Shown: positions 47,886 through 60,508 of the stretch, piece after piece
How the letters are laid out: every line of letters starts with the position of its first letter
Numbering within the stretch: position 1 is the first letter of the stretch
Origin: Rostratula benghalensis
Taxonomy: Eukaryota; Chordata; Aves; Charadriiformes; Rostratulidae
Direction: 5' to 3'
DNA: 64,000 bases
NCBI GenBank assembly: GCA_013399305.1
Contig: VXAI01000192.1
Span: 34,554 to 98,553 of the forward strand
Notes under the pieces: generated by a model
The model's input: only the letters and a program-made list of their open reading frames with translations
What the model was told of the DNA's origin: nothing
The model's database searches: none
Made by a program: the position numbers and the translations under genes

Positions 47886-50800
47886 CTTTTCCTAAACAGA
47901 AAGGAAGCATGTCAGCAAGCTTCCCAGGGAGAATTAGTCATATTATGTGCCCTACTAGGTGGTCATTTCATCATGATTATGCTTAGAACTCTTTTAAAGG
48001 TGCTACAGCACATCCAAAATTATTAGTTTCTTCTGCAGAGTTAGGTCAAGACAACCTGATGTGTGTTATTTTCCCTCCCTCTCTCCACAGTTGAGAGACT
48101 CCAATTAGACACCCCATTCAAGAAGCGTGGGCTTCAGTTTGCTGTGTTCTTTGGGACAAAACAAGATTGCTATTATTCACTGTTACACATAACACACAGT
48201 ACTTGTGGCTGACTGCCCTGAAATTATTGCATCTTTTGTCTGAGTACTTCTAGATAGAAGAAATAAAGTATATTTAATCAGAAGTATCCTGAAGGGAAAA
48301 AGCACGCCAGGCAGAATGATGCAGATAGACAAAGTTGCCATTGAATTAATATGGGCAGGGTTTTTCTCCTATGGTTCAAATTTACTGTCTGATGCTGTGA
48401 CTCATACAACATCCTGTACCTGTTCCACAGCAATCCTGCTGAATTCCCTGAGGTCACCTCAAGATTAGGCATGACTCATTACCAGGGTTTCTGAATCCCG
48501 CTCCTGGTGTGATAGCTCGGTGGCAAAGCACCAGCCCTTCAGGCATCTGCTGCTTCCCTTTTGCCACTTGTTTCTTGATCGGGTTCTTTCATCAACAGGG
48601 TCCTTCCATGTCTGACCTACGGCCAATCAGCCAGCAAGCAGCAGTCAGCAGTCAAGCACGAATAATTGCCTGTGAAGACCAAGGGGCATTAGTGAATAAT
48701 CAGAGTCCAAAAATCCTCCCTTGGGTGAACTTCTTGTGCTTGAGGACATGAAGAAGACAGTGAACTTCCTGGGGCTTTGAGAGCGGGTAAGAGGGATGAA
48801 AGAGTCATAGGGTCTGGTTATACAGACCTCCTAAGAAATATAAATAATGTAACTTCAGTGTGTGGAGTTGGTGAGCAACAAGCTTTCTCAAATGGGGAAA
48901 AAAAACAATCTGCAAATGGAGGTGTACAAGGACACATTTGCACAGCACAAAGAAATTAGCAAGCATTTTCTTTTATGGATGTGGCCAAGAAAACATAACG
49001 TTAAAGAAGGCTTGGAGACAGATGTGGCATCCAGCACCCACCTTCAGCAAGGAGTACTTGCTAAAGACAGCGAACTGGAAGGACTTTGTGAAGCAGCTCT
49101 TTAGGAGATCTGGAGTGCCAGTGACCTCAGCAGAATGACAAGCTAATGGAAGAGCTCAAATATGTGCACAAGACCACTGCTGTAAGAGCTTGAAACTTGA
49201 GCATCCCAACCCACACAGATCTTGCCGGCAAAACAAGCCCTCTGTTTCATGTCCAAGTTATAGGTAGGACTTAAATGATCCCACACTCAGAAGGAGTATC
49301 AAATTCTGTCCCATTTTAGCATTGCTACAGAGCTTGGAAGATGGAAAGGAGGGTCTAAGTTTACCTTTGATGTTAGTAAGGACTTGTGGAGTCTTCGTAC
49401 AGTACAGCTGAGATGTTATAGACAGGAAAGCTGTCAGTTGTTATGTATTAATTCAAAACTGCACCTCCCAGATCCATCTCCCTTTAGGAAGGAAAAAAAA
49501 AAAAAAATACTACACACACACTTTTATGTGTTTTATAGTACTCCCTGGTCAGAGAAATGCCTTGCTTTTATACAAAGCCACTAACTGAAGCGGACAATCA
49601 GATCTGCAAAACAAAAAGTTCAGAGAAGAGTTTAGGAAAGAAGTGCCAGGAAAATTTATCTAAGTGTCACTCAATTGTTACCCCTTTCACCACATCCATC
49701 TTGCTCCATTCTTTTTTGATTTGTAACACCAAACCTGCAGAAAAACAGAAATTATGTAGCATGTCCAAAGCTGTTTATCTAGATAGCTATTTGAGTTCCT
49801 CCAAGGTAATTAAGAAACAGCCTGCCATTGAGCTAAAATATTACTTCTCGTTGAAACACTAAGAACCCAAGTTAGCTGATTCTCAATATTTTAGCATCAA
49901 TACAACTGGTCAGCACATGTGGGCTAGAGGACATTTGCATTGTTGAGGTGGCAAGTGCTAAAAGTAGTGGAGATAAAAAAAGAAGATGGAGTCACCCCTA
50001 TCTGAGGGATCCGACCCTTCTGGAAGGACAAGTTACTCCTGTATGGATGCACTGGACGCAGACCACTGCCTGAGACCAGAGATACTGAAAGCTCTCAGAT
50101 CTTTGAGATGTTAAAGTTCCCACCTTCCTAGCTAACGCTCACAGGTGTTTTCTCATTTGGGTGCATCCAAGTTTATATATTTTTACATTTGATGGACCAA
50201 GATGATGCAATTTTGGGCACTGCCAGTATTTCCCAAGGCTAGTGCTACCATAGTCACTGCACTTTGAATTAGCTTTTTATTTTAAATCTTTATTTTCCAT
50301 TTGCAGTCAGTTCCAGTTTGCAGTTTTACAGGTTCCACATCATGGCCATAAGGAGTTGGAGTAGGTGGCACTTCTGCAGGGGCTTTTAGCTTGAGCAATG
50401 CTTACATATTTAACCAAGCTTCTCTATTACTTTCAGTTATGAATTTCAAACAGTGAGAGGATGACATACACTAGCCAATTATCAGCTACACTAATCTGTT
50501 ATACGGGACAGGAAAAGGGTTTGTCTATCTAACTGAGTACATAGGTATATGGTGAACAAGCTGAAATTAGTGTCCCCGTCCAGAACGCACCAGTTTACCA
50601 TTTAATATCCCTATTTACGTGTGACACATTACATGTAATGTCCAATACCTGCATTCTGCCTGCCCTGGTAAGAGAAGTCCATTCACAGCCTTCTCTTTAA
50701 GAATCATAGACCTTCCCAAAAGTCTCTTCGAGAGATCCAATTAGATCCAGAGATCTAATCCAATTAGACCAGTCCTAAAAGAGCTCACAAAATCACAGTG

Positions 50801-52085
50801 TTGAATAAGAACGTGCTTTTTTTCCCTAAATTCAGCTCCGATTTTTCTTTGAGTGAACAGTCTAAGTTAGGCATAATAACACTAAAAGATTGTTAATCAC
50901 CATTGTCATATATTCAGTTAATACTGGGGATTTTCTGTCATTGCACTAGCTAATCCAAACCTTTTGTGAAAGGCACAACAACGGAAAGATGCTTTACCTC
51001 AAAGGAGTAATTTTTTTTTCTCTAGTTATGAACAGAATAAAAAACTCACCAATTTGCATTGTTGCTCAATTGTGTAAGCAGATACATTCTGATCTCTTGT
51101 TTTTTAGCTTGGAAAGACAATTTTAACAATTGCAGGATGCCTTTCTGGAATGGTGTAGTTGGTTTCCCTTTTCTATCTCCCTCAGGAAGCATACAATCTT
51201 CATACTGTTAGTCTTGGAAAACACTCACAAAGGGACAAATTGGATGCATTTAGTTCCACCTTTGTCCTGACATTTTCTGTAAGTATTTTTGTGCCCTCTA
51301 ACAGCTTTCTGTTCCAAAGTAGACATTCTCTTTCCATCTCAGTAACCCTGTCGCTTAAATTTGAAGGGCCGTTTTTATTCCTGTTAGGTCTTCTGACATG
51401 TACTGCAATTCTTACAGTATTTTTTCCCCTCCACTGATGCCACTAATGATATTTACATTTCTGTGTCATCTATTGATGCAGTTTTCCCTTCTCTGAAAGA
51501 CTGTTGATAAATACAGCTACAGCTAATTGCTATTCCCAAGCAACATCATTTGTTTTTCAGCAAAAGATTAATTTCTAACCCAACAGGAAATCTCAAACAC
51601 TATTCACATGTACAAGAGGAGGTGAAGGAACGTCAGGAAGCAGGAACAATGAGTTTCATGGCACTATTTACCAACATAGCCCTGCTCATAACATATCCTT
51701 TAAAACATTTTAACTATAGAGGGACTGACTGGCTGAAGGTTAATAATTTCCCTTCATCCAGAATGTAGCAGAGTGGTAAAAAAGGCATTATTCATTCTAA
51801 TGTGAGGACATAAAAACTGTGTATCTCAACAAGAGCAGATGGAAACAAGAAGCAAATTCTAACTCCACAAAATAACAAGCTGAGTAGCTACAGTCTCTTT
51901 TCACCCTGTTAAATCCTGCACATTAACAAAAGCAGAAATCAGCTTGTGGTGATATCTAACCAGAAGGTTTTGATTTTTAAGTATTTCAGTCAAGATGGAG
52001 GGTATTCCTAACAGAGTCCAAATTATTCCTGCTTCAGCCCACCTAGCAACAGGTGAGAGGGTTAACGGGGATTTTACTGGAAAAC
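47886..52085. other. Non-coding stretch, no gene seen
   Basis: AT-rich. Near 50738-50757 there is a small perfect 8-bp inverted repeat (ATTAGATC / GATCTAAT). No gene recognised. Confidence 0.6.
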
Positions 52086-52574
52086 TGTCGTGGTTTACCC
52101 CCAGCCAGCAACTGGGACCGTGCAGCCGCTTGCCCACTCCCCCAGGCTGGGAAGGCGTGGGGAGAATCAGAAGAGTAAAAATCTCTTCCAGTTGAAGAAC
52201 ACCATTAATAGGTGCTCAGCCACATCCAGGCTCCATCACACATAACGTTTCCTTGGGAAGACAAATGCCATCACTCTGAACAACCCCACACTCCTTCTTC
52301 TTCCCCAAGCTTTACAGAGCATGATGTCATATGGCACGGAATATCCCCATGGTCAAGTTGCAGTCAGCTGTTCTGGCTGTGCCCCCTCCCAGCTTGTGTC
52401 CCCCCAGCCTGCTCAGTGGTGGGGTGGTGTGAGGAGCAGAAAAGTCGCTGAGAGCTTAGGAACAACAAAAAACATCAGTGAATCATCAAAACCGCTCTCA
52501 TCCCGAATCCAAAACTTCGTCCCACACCAGCTGCTAGTAAGAAAGTTAACTCCATCCCAGCTGAAACCATGACA
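52086..52574 (-). mobile_element. ERVL-like solo LTR
   Basis: A 489-bp element opening TGTCGTGGT and closing ACCATGACA, that is TG...CA with matching short inverted ends. Flanks AAAAC (52081-52085) and ACAAC (52575-52579) look like a 5-bp target duplication with one change. Internal phrases (GCATGATGTCATATGGCAC, GCCCCCTCCCAGCTTGTG) are the reverse complement of the LTR at 33.2-34.3 kb, so it is the same family in opposite orientation. Confidence 0.82.
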
Positions 52575-52579
52575 ACAAC

Positions 52580-53449
52580 TTCAACTTTCTGGAGGACAAG
52601 TTCAAATGATCATCATGGTCCATGACAAACTTTCAATCTGAAAACCAGGTCATTGCACTGACTTGAAGCACCTCTCCCCAGTATGCATGCTTCTCCTCCC
52701 ACGCTTACTCTTTCTTCAAATTAAGACAGCATGGGCCACTGCCTGACACCCCATTTCTGAAGAAAGTGTGCTGTAAGGCAGGAGTTATGCCCAGTAATGA
52801 GAGGATTTTCCTGGGCTTGCTCTCTGCAAGGCAGCTTGAAAATCTGCGACACAGAGGTGCTCTGTTCATGCTGTACTGTAGGGAGGACGAATAAAAAGCA
52901 GGACTTTTCATAGCTGAAAGGTGAGGGGTGTTTGAGTGTTTTCTAAAATGGCTTCTCTGAACTTTCCAAATTTCTAGGATGAGCAGTCATGTTAATGGGA
53001 AAACTTAAAGAAACCATGGCTTCAGAGTTTACTTCAGAATGTCCTTTTTAAAATTCTCTTGAGCACTTCCTGGTATGCCTCCTTTTTATCTCACAGTATC
53101 TCTGCTCCAGGTGAAAGCATTTACTCCTTTATGTGATGGGGCATATTAAATGTTGAAGTGACCTGCCTGAAAATGCTGCTGTTCATAAGGCTCTTTACAC
53201 ATTCCAGACCCTTTCAGATGGTGAGGCTTACTTTGAATTACCATCACCCAGGTGCATTAACACACAGAGACTGAACATCACCATCACAGTGGGTTTATGG
53301 TGGGCCTTAGACACCAGAGGAGACCCTGCGAGGTGCATTCCAACAGTAAAACTGATTCCTGAGGGCTTCGGGAGGTGATAATACTGTGAGTTTTATGCCT
53401 AACGGCCAACTCTGGGATAAAATTGAGCAGCAGCACAGCATTTCCTAGT
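52580..53449. other. Upstream flank of TMEM215 island
   Basis: Non-coding sequence between the solo LTR and the CpG island. No motif that I can assign. Confidence 0.6.
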
Positions 53450-54250
53450 TAGTCACCTAACTCGGGGAAGGGGATTTTGGGGCAGGACTGCTCTCTGTCC
53501 GTAGGAGGATTTGCTCCGCAAATCCCAGCCCCACGAAGGCAGGGGCTGGGGCTTTGAAGGTGGAGGACGAAGGGGTGCAAACCCGGGGACTTGCTCCGAT
53601 TTTCTCAACGCGGGGTCGGTGCCCTCCAGGTAAGGATGCCTGTCGGGACCCGGTCCCCTACCCGGGGTGGTGGCAGGGGAACCCCCCAAACCTCTCCATC
53701 CCTCCCTCTTCAAAGCTCCCTCCCCTCCAGCCCCCCGCGCCGCGGCACCCGGGGGGCGGTGCACGTACTCACGGCTGCTGCGGGGCTCCGACGGGGCTGG
53801 GCGAAGAGGAGGACGACGAGGAGGAGGAAGGGCAGATGTCCCTTGCGGCCGCTTGCTCCCCGCCCGCCGGCTGCTAGATACCGCCTGGGTCTCTCCACCT
53901 ACCCCAACCCGCCTCTCGCCGGCTGCCGGCGGGGGGGGCCGCTCCCGCCTTAGCCGAGCGGTCTGCGGAGGGCGGCTCAGAGCGGCTCGGGGGAGGAAGG
54001 AGGCAGGACGCACCCGGACCCATCCCCATCCCTGTCCCGCCCGCCGGCAGCCGGCGAGAGGCGAGGGGAAGCGCCGAGAGGTGCCGGCCGTCGGGGGCTT
54101 TTGGCGCCTCGCTACCCGGGACACTTCAACCACTTGCCGGGGAGCATCGTCCCCCTGCCCCGTGGGGCTGCTTCCGTGAAGGAGAGTGGTCCCTTGCACG
54201 CCAGCAGGATGGTGCGGACCATGAGACCCGACGACATCAACCCCCGTACG
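53450..54250 (+). promoter_or_regulatory. CpG island and probable 5' region of TMEM215
   Basis: Strongly GC/CpG-rich block directly 5' of TMEM215. A consensus donor (CAG then GTAAGG, exon end at 53629) and a pyrimidine-rich acceptor ending GCAG at 54050 would define a 421-bp 5' UTR intron. This is inferred from splice signals only. Reverse-strand ORFs across the island are composition artefacts. Confidence 0.5.
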
Positions 54251-54928
54251 GGGTTGGTGGTGGCTCTGGTCAGCGTCTTCCTAGTGTTCGGCTTCATGTT
54301 CACCGTGTCCGGCATCAAGGGAGAGACCTTGGGGGACATCCCGCTGCTGGCCATTGGGCCAGCCATCTGCCTGCCAGGTATCGCTGCCATCGCCCTCACT
54401 AGAAAGACCGATGGCTGCACCAAATGGCCAAAGAACAAGTGTCCATGCTGCAAGCAAGTCAAGGACCGGGATGTCATGGAGCTGCTGAGGACGCCCTCAG
54501 ATCTGGAGTCTGGCAGGGGGAGTTGCGATGAGTTGGCCAAGAAAGCATACCAGAAGGACAGGAGAGTGCTGCGGGGTGAGGACTCTGTGTCCATCTGCAC
54601 CACCACCACTACCACCACCACGGGAGAATGCAAGAGCCTCATCAGAAAGGTGGAGCAGGAGGAGATGCTGAGATACCTGGAGACCTGTTATCCAGAGATG
54701 CCAGGGAATGTGTTCGTGGCAGATGGCTCTGTGTACAGTGCCTTGGAGAAGAAAAGCTCTTCTCCCACCAGGGACAGCCCTGCTTGTCCTGACATTGAAG
54801 ACAACATTTTTGTTGCTCCTAAAGACAGTATCATTGTCTGCTCTTACAAGGAGAACAGCCCTTATGACAGATACTGTTGTTACATAAACCCCACCGGAGT
54901 CAACTCAGACCAGGAGACCATAGTGTGA
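54221..54928 (+). CDS. TMEM215: Transmembrane protein 215
   Basis: 235 residues, the same length as human TMEM215 as I recall it. The N-terminus MRPDDINPRTGLVVALVSV and the C-terminal SIIVCSYKxNSPYDRYCCYIN block are family hallmarks. There are two membrane segments, about residues 11-31 and 40-59, separated by a short KGETLGD loop. A long cytoplasmic tail follows, with the conserved ELLRTPSDLESG motif and a C-terminal ETIV resembling a PDZ ligand. The family is a vertebrate two-pass protein of poorly known function, reported in the endoplasmic reticulum. Bird-specific features are a CPCC cysteine cluster after the second helix and eight threonines in a row (T127-T134) encoded by an ACC-type repeat. 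An in-frame ATG 12 bp upstream (54209) also has a good context and would add MVRT. The frame is open further 5' but without another ATG that I would accept. Confidence 0.96.
   Translation: MRPDDINPRTGLVVALVSVFLVFGFMFTVSGIKGETLGDIPLLAIGPAICLPGIAAIALTRKTDGCTKWPKNKCPCCKQVKDRDVMELLRTPSDLESGRGSCDELAKKAYQKDRRVLRGEDSVSICTTTTTTTTGECKSLIRKVEQEEMLRYLETCYPEMPGNVFVADGSVYSALEKKSSSPTRDSPACPDIEDNIFVAPKDSIIVCSYKENSPYDRYCCYINPTGVNSDQETIV
54599..54622 (+). repeat. ACC trinucleotide repeat inside TMEM215
   Basis: Eight consecutive threonine codons, mostly ACC, within the cytoplasmic tail. Short coding microsatellites of this sort commonly vary in length. Confidence 0.85.
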
Positions 54929-57900
54929 AAGATGCATATTTTATATCTATGTATGTATACAAAAACTGCAACTTCAACTTCTTGATAGGGGATAATATAG
55001 CTGACTGCACTGCATGGGACAATCCTGATACTATTACAATTTAACCTGGTATGTGACTGATACTCAAACCTTTTGTGCCTGAAATACTCTCTCTGTAAGT
55101 AAACGAGCATGTTTAAAGGTTAAAGAATTCAATTCTTTGTTTTGGAAAAAAACAAATCACATTTTATTTTCTCCCTTTCCCTCCCTTTTACTTTCCTGCT
55201 GCCTATTGCGCCCAAGCCTGTAGACACACCGGCAGGAAGGCAGCGGTGGCTGTCAACTGAGATCAAGAGCTGAATCAAAGCTGGAGCTGTCTGTAGGCAA
55301 GAATGTGGTGCTCTATGGCTGAATAGGTCTTGGCAATGGTGTCATTTCCTCTTGGGAGGGATTGAGAGCTGTCAGCACACACTCCAATAGCTGACTGATG
55401 CTAGGGCTTGTACAAGTGATTTGTCTCTCTTCCATCTTTTTTCCTGGAAGAATTTTATTTTCCTGTGCTTCAGTGCTTCAAGGAATTGATGTGCTGACCC
55501 TGTGGGCTCCTCTGAAAATACCCTAGGAGCCAGATAGCCAGTTCAGGGGAGTTTTCAGACTCTAATCCGTCATCAATAGGATACGAAGTACAGTTTTTAA
55601 CTTCATTCCCCACTGGTATTGCTTTCACTGGAATGTTTCTAATGCTTCTGGATTTTATGGGCATACTTGACTAGGAGATTACAACATGATCATGGCACAG
55701 TCCTGTCAGACAGTAGGAGTGGATGTCAGTGGCCTCGGGTCTTAAAAATATATTCAGTACCTTTAAAGACACTTAGGGAATAGAATTGTGCTCAGAGCTG
55801 GATCTGACTCTTCTGAAAATGTCAGTTTTGTGTGCCCTTGCTAAAATGCCAGATGTTACTGTACGGGTGATAAATGGTTACAGTCCACTCAGGGGTCTCA
55901 AAGCCATGCTCTGTTGGGGCAAGGAACAGAGAGGACCTGCCTGCTAGATGTTTTTGCTCACAGCTTATGGATATGTAGCAAGAGAAATACAAAGTGAGTA
56001 GCAAGGGTTAACCATTCAAAACTGGCAGATGTGTTAATCCTGGCTGTTCTGCCCACAAGTAAATTGCATGTTCCATGCTGTGTGTAAAATCTTATCTGGC
56101 CTCTGCCATGTAGGTAGTGGAGACGCAGTACAGTACAATGTACTGAGAAGCTACTCTAAGGGTTTAGCTTTAAGGTTAATGGTTACTAAAAGCACAGGGC
56201 GATTTGCTAGCATCTCACAAAGTCCCAATTCCTGTAACTAAACTCTCACAGCTCCAAAAAGTTTATCTGTGATGGAAGTCTTAATGACTGTTCTTACTTA
56301 ACTGGTTCTTCTTAACCGTAAGTTGTACCAGACAAATTAATTGCCAGGGTAAGAAAGAAGAAAACCAGCTTTTTTTTCATAGCAACCTGCTGTTGTGTAG
56401 AAGGTAGCAAGGAATTTTCCACTGAAATGAGCCATTCTTTGCTACCCAGGGAGATGCTTGGAAAGTGAATAGAAACTTTATGTATCCACTAGTTTGTTTG
56501 TAAACTTGTATACAGTCACGACAGACAAACAGTATCTGAAGAGGTTTCCAAAAGAAGGAAGTACGATTTTTTACACAGGAGAGTTTAGTTACTTTCAAAT
56601 CAAACAAGATGTTAACACTGCGGTCAGGTTTCCGTGGGGCACCAGGATGCTATTAGGTTAAATTAAAAAACTGCTACCTAATTTGAGTAAGGTAAAGCCT
56701 CTCAATAGGTGGTTACAGAGAGCTCAGCATTCAGCAGCAGTACTGTGGGAACAAAGAAACACACACACCCTCTGTACAGTCCAAGGTTAATCTGCTGAGC
56801 AAAGGAATCACACAAAAACAGACCCTCACCCTGATGTTCGACTCCCACTTGCTCACAAAAGCACTCTGCTGTTGTCAGGCAGATTGTCTCCTGCAGGCTT
56901 AGTCACTGCAGGACCTCATTCTGCAATGTACGGGGTGGCTCTTTGAAACAAGGCACAGGGAAGCCTTGTTTCATGACCCCCTAAGCCAACTGCTAAAAAA
57001 CTGCCAATGTAGGCCATGAGGAATAAGGTCTTTCACTGCTTTCCCTTCCCAAAGGAAGCGGGTGAGGGTCTCAGCATCCCAGCCCATCCATGAGTGCTCG
57101 GCATCCCTTGAGAGCAGACCCACCACAAGAAAGCAGGCTCGTACCTATCTGCGACCTGCCTTCGCCGGGGCTGTGAGCGATCGCTTGCCTTGCAGCAAGA
57201 GAGCAAAGTGCCAGCCCGCTGGGAACCTAGATTTGTACAGCTCTGCAAGTGTATATATAGGAAGAGGTCAAGGCTTTCCATTTTGTCTAGGATTAGATGT
57301 TCTCTGCCAAAAGTTACGTGGTGTCTTACAAGGCAAGACACAAATGGAATGGTAAATGTATAACTTGAGATGCAGCCACACAGGTCTGGGATGTGCTTTA
57401 TTCCGTTTTCAGTGTGGAAACATGAGAATGTCTGTATTAAAAAGAAGTGTAATGGGAGTGAAAATTTCCCACAATATAGGGAGAGATGTTAAAAAAACAG
57501 TACATTTTAATCATGGCAATGTCCTTCATCTGTTCATTAGCTGAGGTAAGATATAACAAACTACAAGTTTAAGCACTATTTCTAGACTAATCCACCATGA
57601 TCTACTAAAGTTTATTATTGAACATGTGGAAACGTGAGAACTTGTTGGAATTTGAAGCTAAAGAAATATATTGGTGCTGCCTCTAAAATCTCTTTCTCTA
57701 TGATTTTCTCGTTCTTTTCTGCTAGTTAAGCAGAGAATGAAATGGATGTATCTGGCCATTTTAAAATAAGAATTTGTCCATATAAAAATGAAAGGGTTTC
57801 TGATTTTTCTTGTGGTAATAATGTGAGATTTCTTCATACGCTACAGTTATGCCAGCTGAAGTCTACTGCTTATTTGATCAAAGACAGCATGACAGCAGCT

Positions 57901-58883
57901 TCAAGCTTTTTATGCAGATTCCGTGCCCAGGCCAGAGAACTACAAGGGCCGTATTTTCATTTGGCTCATGTGGTCTCTTCTGGTGGCCGCTAGAACTCAT
58001 AGGACCCTAATCTTGGAACAAGCAGGAATAATCACGTTGCTTTTCAGAGGCGGCTTCTCGTCCTGGGTTTGAATTTGGCTTCAGGATACCGTGGCTTGGG
58101 GTGTGAATCCAAGCCGTGACCCAGAGATGAGAGCTTCTTTCTGCCCTTCCTGCCTTTAAAACACCTCTAGGTCAAAAACCCCACTTCTCACTGCTCTCCC
58201 CCGGACAAGGCACGCAGTTGTAGTGGAGCTCCGTCTCTGGGGTTAACGAATGCCTGGATCCATCGTAGTCAGTTGCCACATATTGCTTTGTCCTGCAGCA
58301 CGGGTAGCAGAGCATATATTAGTGTTTGAAGAAAGCCAGTGATTTGGACATTCGGAGAACATTCCTAAGATGTATAAAAATTATTTTTAGAATGGCGTTT
58401 GTCGTAGTGCTACAGTGGACTTTACCTTCTTTTAAGAAACAAGGCAATACGCAGAGCAACTGTACCCAGGGCAATTCTGTGTGGCTTTGTTTGAATTTCT
58501 GTTGCCATAAATAGCATTTTTACAGTCATACAAGTCATATATTGCAAAGCCTTTAACAGGGAATTGGGAGTATTAATCAGTGGGCAGTTTGTCCCCCTGG
58601 AGCTGGTCCTCTCTGCCTGGGACTGAATGAGTGGGAGGTGAATGTGCTCAGGGTGTGTGTCCCGCAGGACCAGTGTTATCTTCTTGATCTGTGCTCTGCT
58701 GGTGCTTTTCCACAGGCAGTTCCTCCCTGTCTGATCTAACCCCTCCACAGCACTGAGTCCATCAACTATTTATTATGTTGTAGTTAGCAGAACAGCAGCC
58801 CCTGTGACCCGCTCTCAACACTTCCCCCAGTACATACTAAGGGCTTCTGCTCTTAACTGGGGTGGTAGAATCTAAACCTGCAT

Positions 58884-58944
58884 CATCCATCCATCCATCC
58901 ATCCATCCATCCATCCATCCATCCATCCATCCATCCATCCATCC
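58884..58944 (+). repeat. (ATCC)n microsatellite
   Basis: About fifteen uninterrupted ATCC units. Read on the reverse strand it produces the artefactual GWMD peptide repeat. A likely polymorphic marker. Confidence 0.97.
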
Positions 58945-60476
58945 CTTGTAAGCTGTTAGGTTGAAACATCCAACTCAATTGTCGGTTGTTGCAGGAAAGA
59001 GCTGGGATTTTGCATCTTGATGTAATACCTTTAACAGTAGGGGTGCCGTGGAGAAGGGTAGGAGATGAGTGGCTGTCAGGCCTCAAAAGCACTTCCACCC
59101 TGGTTTCTAGGAGCATTTAGGGACAGATCTATTTATACACAGAACACAGTCTGCACTCAGAAACTCAAATTTCAACACACTGCCAGTAAAGCCATATTGC
59201 TAGAGAATGCAGTTCTGACACAAGAGGTTTTCTGTGTCTCAAAAGATTTCTGTGTAAGTTTCTGGTATCAATTGTATTAAAACTCGGAGGGGAGTTTCCT
59301 AATATGTAGAGTAGTGAAGTTTTCTTGGCACACTCTTAGCACACGGCATGGGGCATCAGCTGCAAAGCAGCTCACACTGAACCCATTTCTGCCCTGCAGT
59401 CCGTCTGAGAACACAATCCCTACCGGGATGACTGTCAGCAGGTTTGTTACTTCTCCCTTTTTATGTCTGCTCTTTAGAAACAACACAGAGAGTGGACCTA
59501 GAACTCAACTTCTAATGCTCCTTGGCAAACCTTCATCGGTAAGTGCTGCTTTCAGTTTATCAGGCCTCTCGGTGGAGGCATTCTTTGTCTTCACCAGGCA
59601 AGGAGATCCAGCTATCTGTTTTTAAGTCACAGTTTATTTCCCACTCGGAACAGTTGCAAGGATTAGCCCTGACTGTCCTACTGTCAGGTGCATGCAGAAG
59701 TGTTCATGCTTCACCTTTTTAACTACAAACACCGCACCATGCATAAGTGTATGCACATTGCACAGTTGTTTGCTACAGCGGGTCACAGAATGCACAAGTG
59801 GAGCAACACACTAATGTGAGATCTGCTCAGACGACCCCTCTGTCTTTCCAACAACCCCCTCCCAAACTTTCTTTCTCAAGACTACTGCAATTCAAAATTC
59901 TTTCCATACTTCCATCCACCCCCTTGTGGCTCTTTAAAGATGCACAGTTCTAACAGGCTACACAGAATTTAAGTGTCCCAGGACTGTTTTGTTATAATCC
60001 CTGTGAAATCTCAGCTCCTTACCAATAGCAAACTCAAAGTTTTACAGTGCTTTGCATTCAGAATTTCCCCAAACCTTTGGTAAAAGCCTTGAATCCTAGG
60101 TCAGTTTCGACAGTGCTATTATTTTTTCCAGCCTACGGTTCCATTACTTAATGAGTGGAAATGGGTTTATTACCTTGCAAATCTGGCTCTGTACTTTGCT
60201 CTCATGAGGCAAGAACAGAAGAAGAGGTATTATTCATGAAAGAAAAAGAGACCAAAAAGGCTTCAAAGACCGTATTTCACTACTTTGTTAGATTAACTGC
60301 GTTACATTGTGGTCACATAGGAAATATTAGTGCGTTCATGTAACTTCTCTTCGGCAGCTCAGCCTGAGCAGGCTCCTCAGGTAGGGACAGAAAGTGTTTT
60401 TCTGCTGGGAGGCAGGATGCAATAGCTACAGAAAAAAAATGGGTTTGTAGTAGGGATCTGATGTAAGGAATGTGTT

Positions 60477-60508
60477 GGGGGGGGGGGGTTTTGGTTTTTT
60501 TTTTTTTT
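60477..60508 (+). repeat. G12 and T14 homopolymers
   Basis: Twelve G (60477-60488) followed within six bases by fourteen T (60495-60508). Length is likely unreliable in sequencing. Confidence 0.9.

Noticed and set aside
47560..47910. 116-residue reverse ORF
   Set aside because: Also the CR1 ORF2 C-terminal region.
53453..54199. 248-residue reverse ORF upstream of TMEM215
   Set aside because: Antisense to the CpG island, Arg/Pro-rich low complexity, no domain.
54101..54220. N-terminal extension of TMEM215 beyond the ATG at 54209
   Set aside because: The longer frame opens at a TTG, not an ATG, and lies in GC-rich leader sequence; family proteins start at MRPDD.
58883..59116. Reverse ORF ending in repeated GWMD
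   Set aside because: Translation of the ATCC microsatellite.
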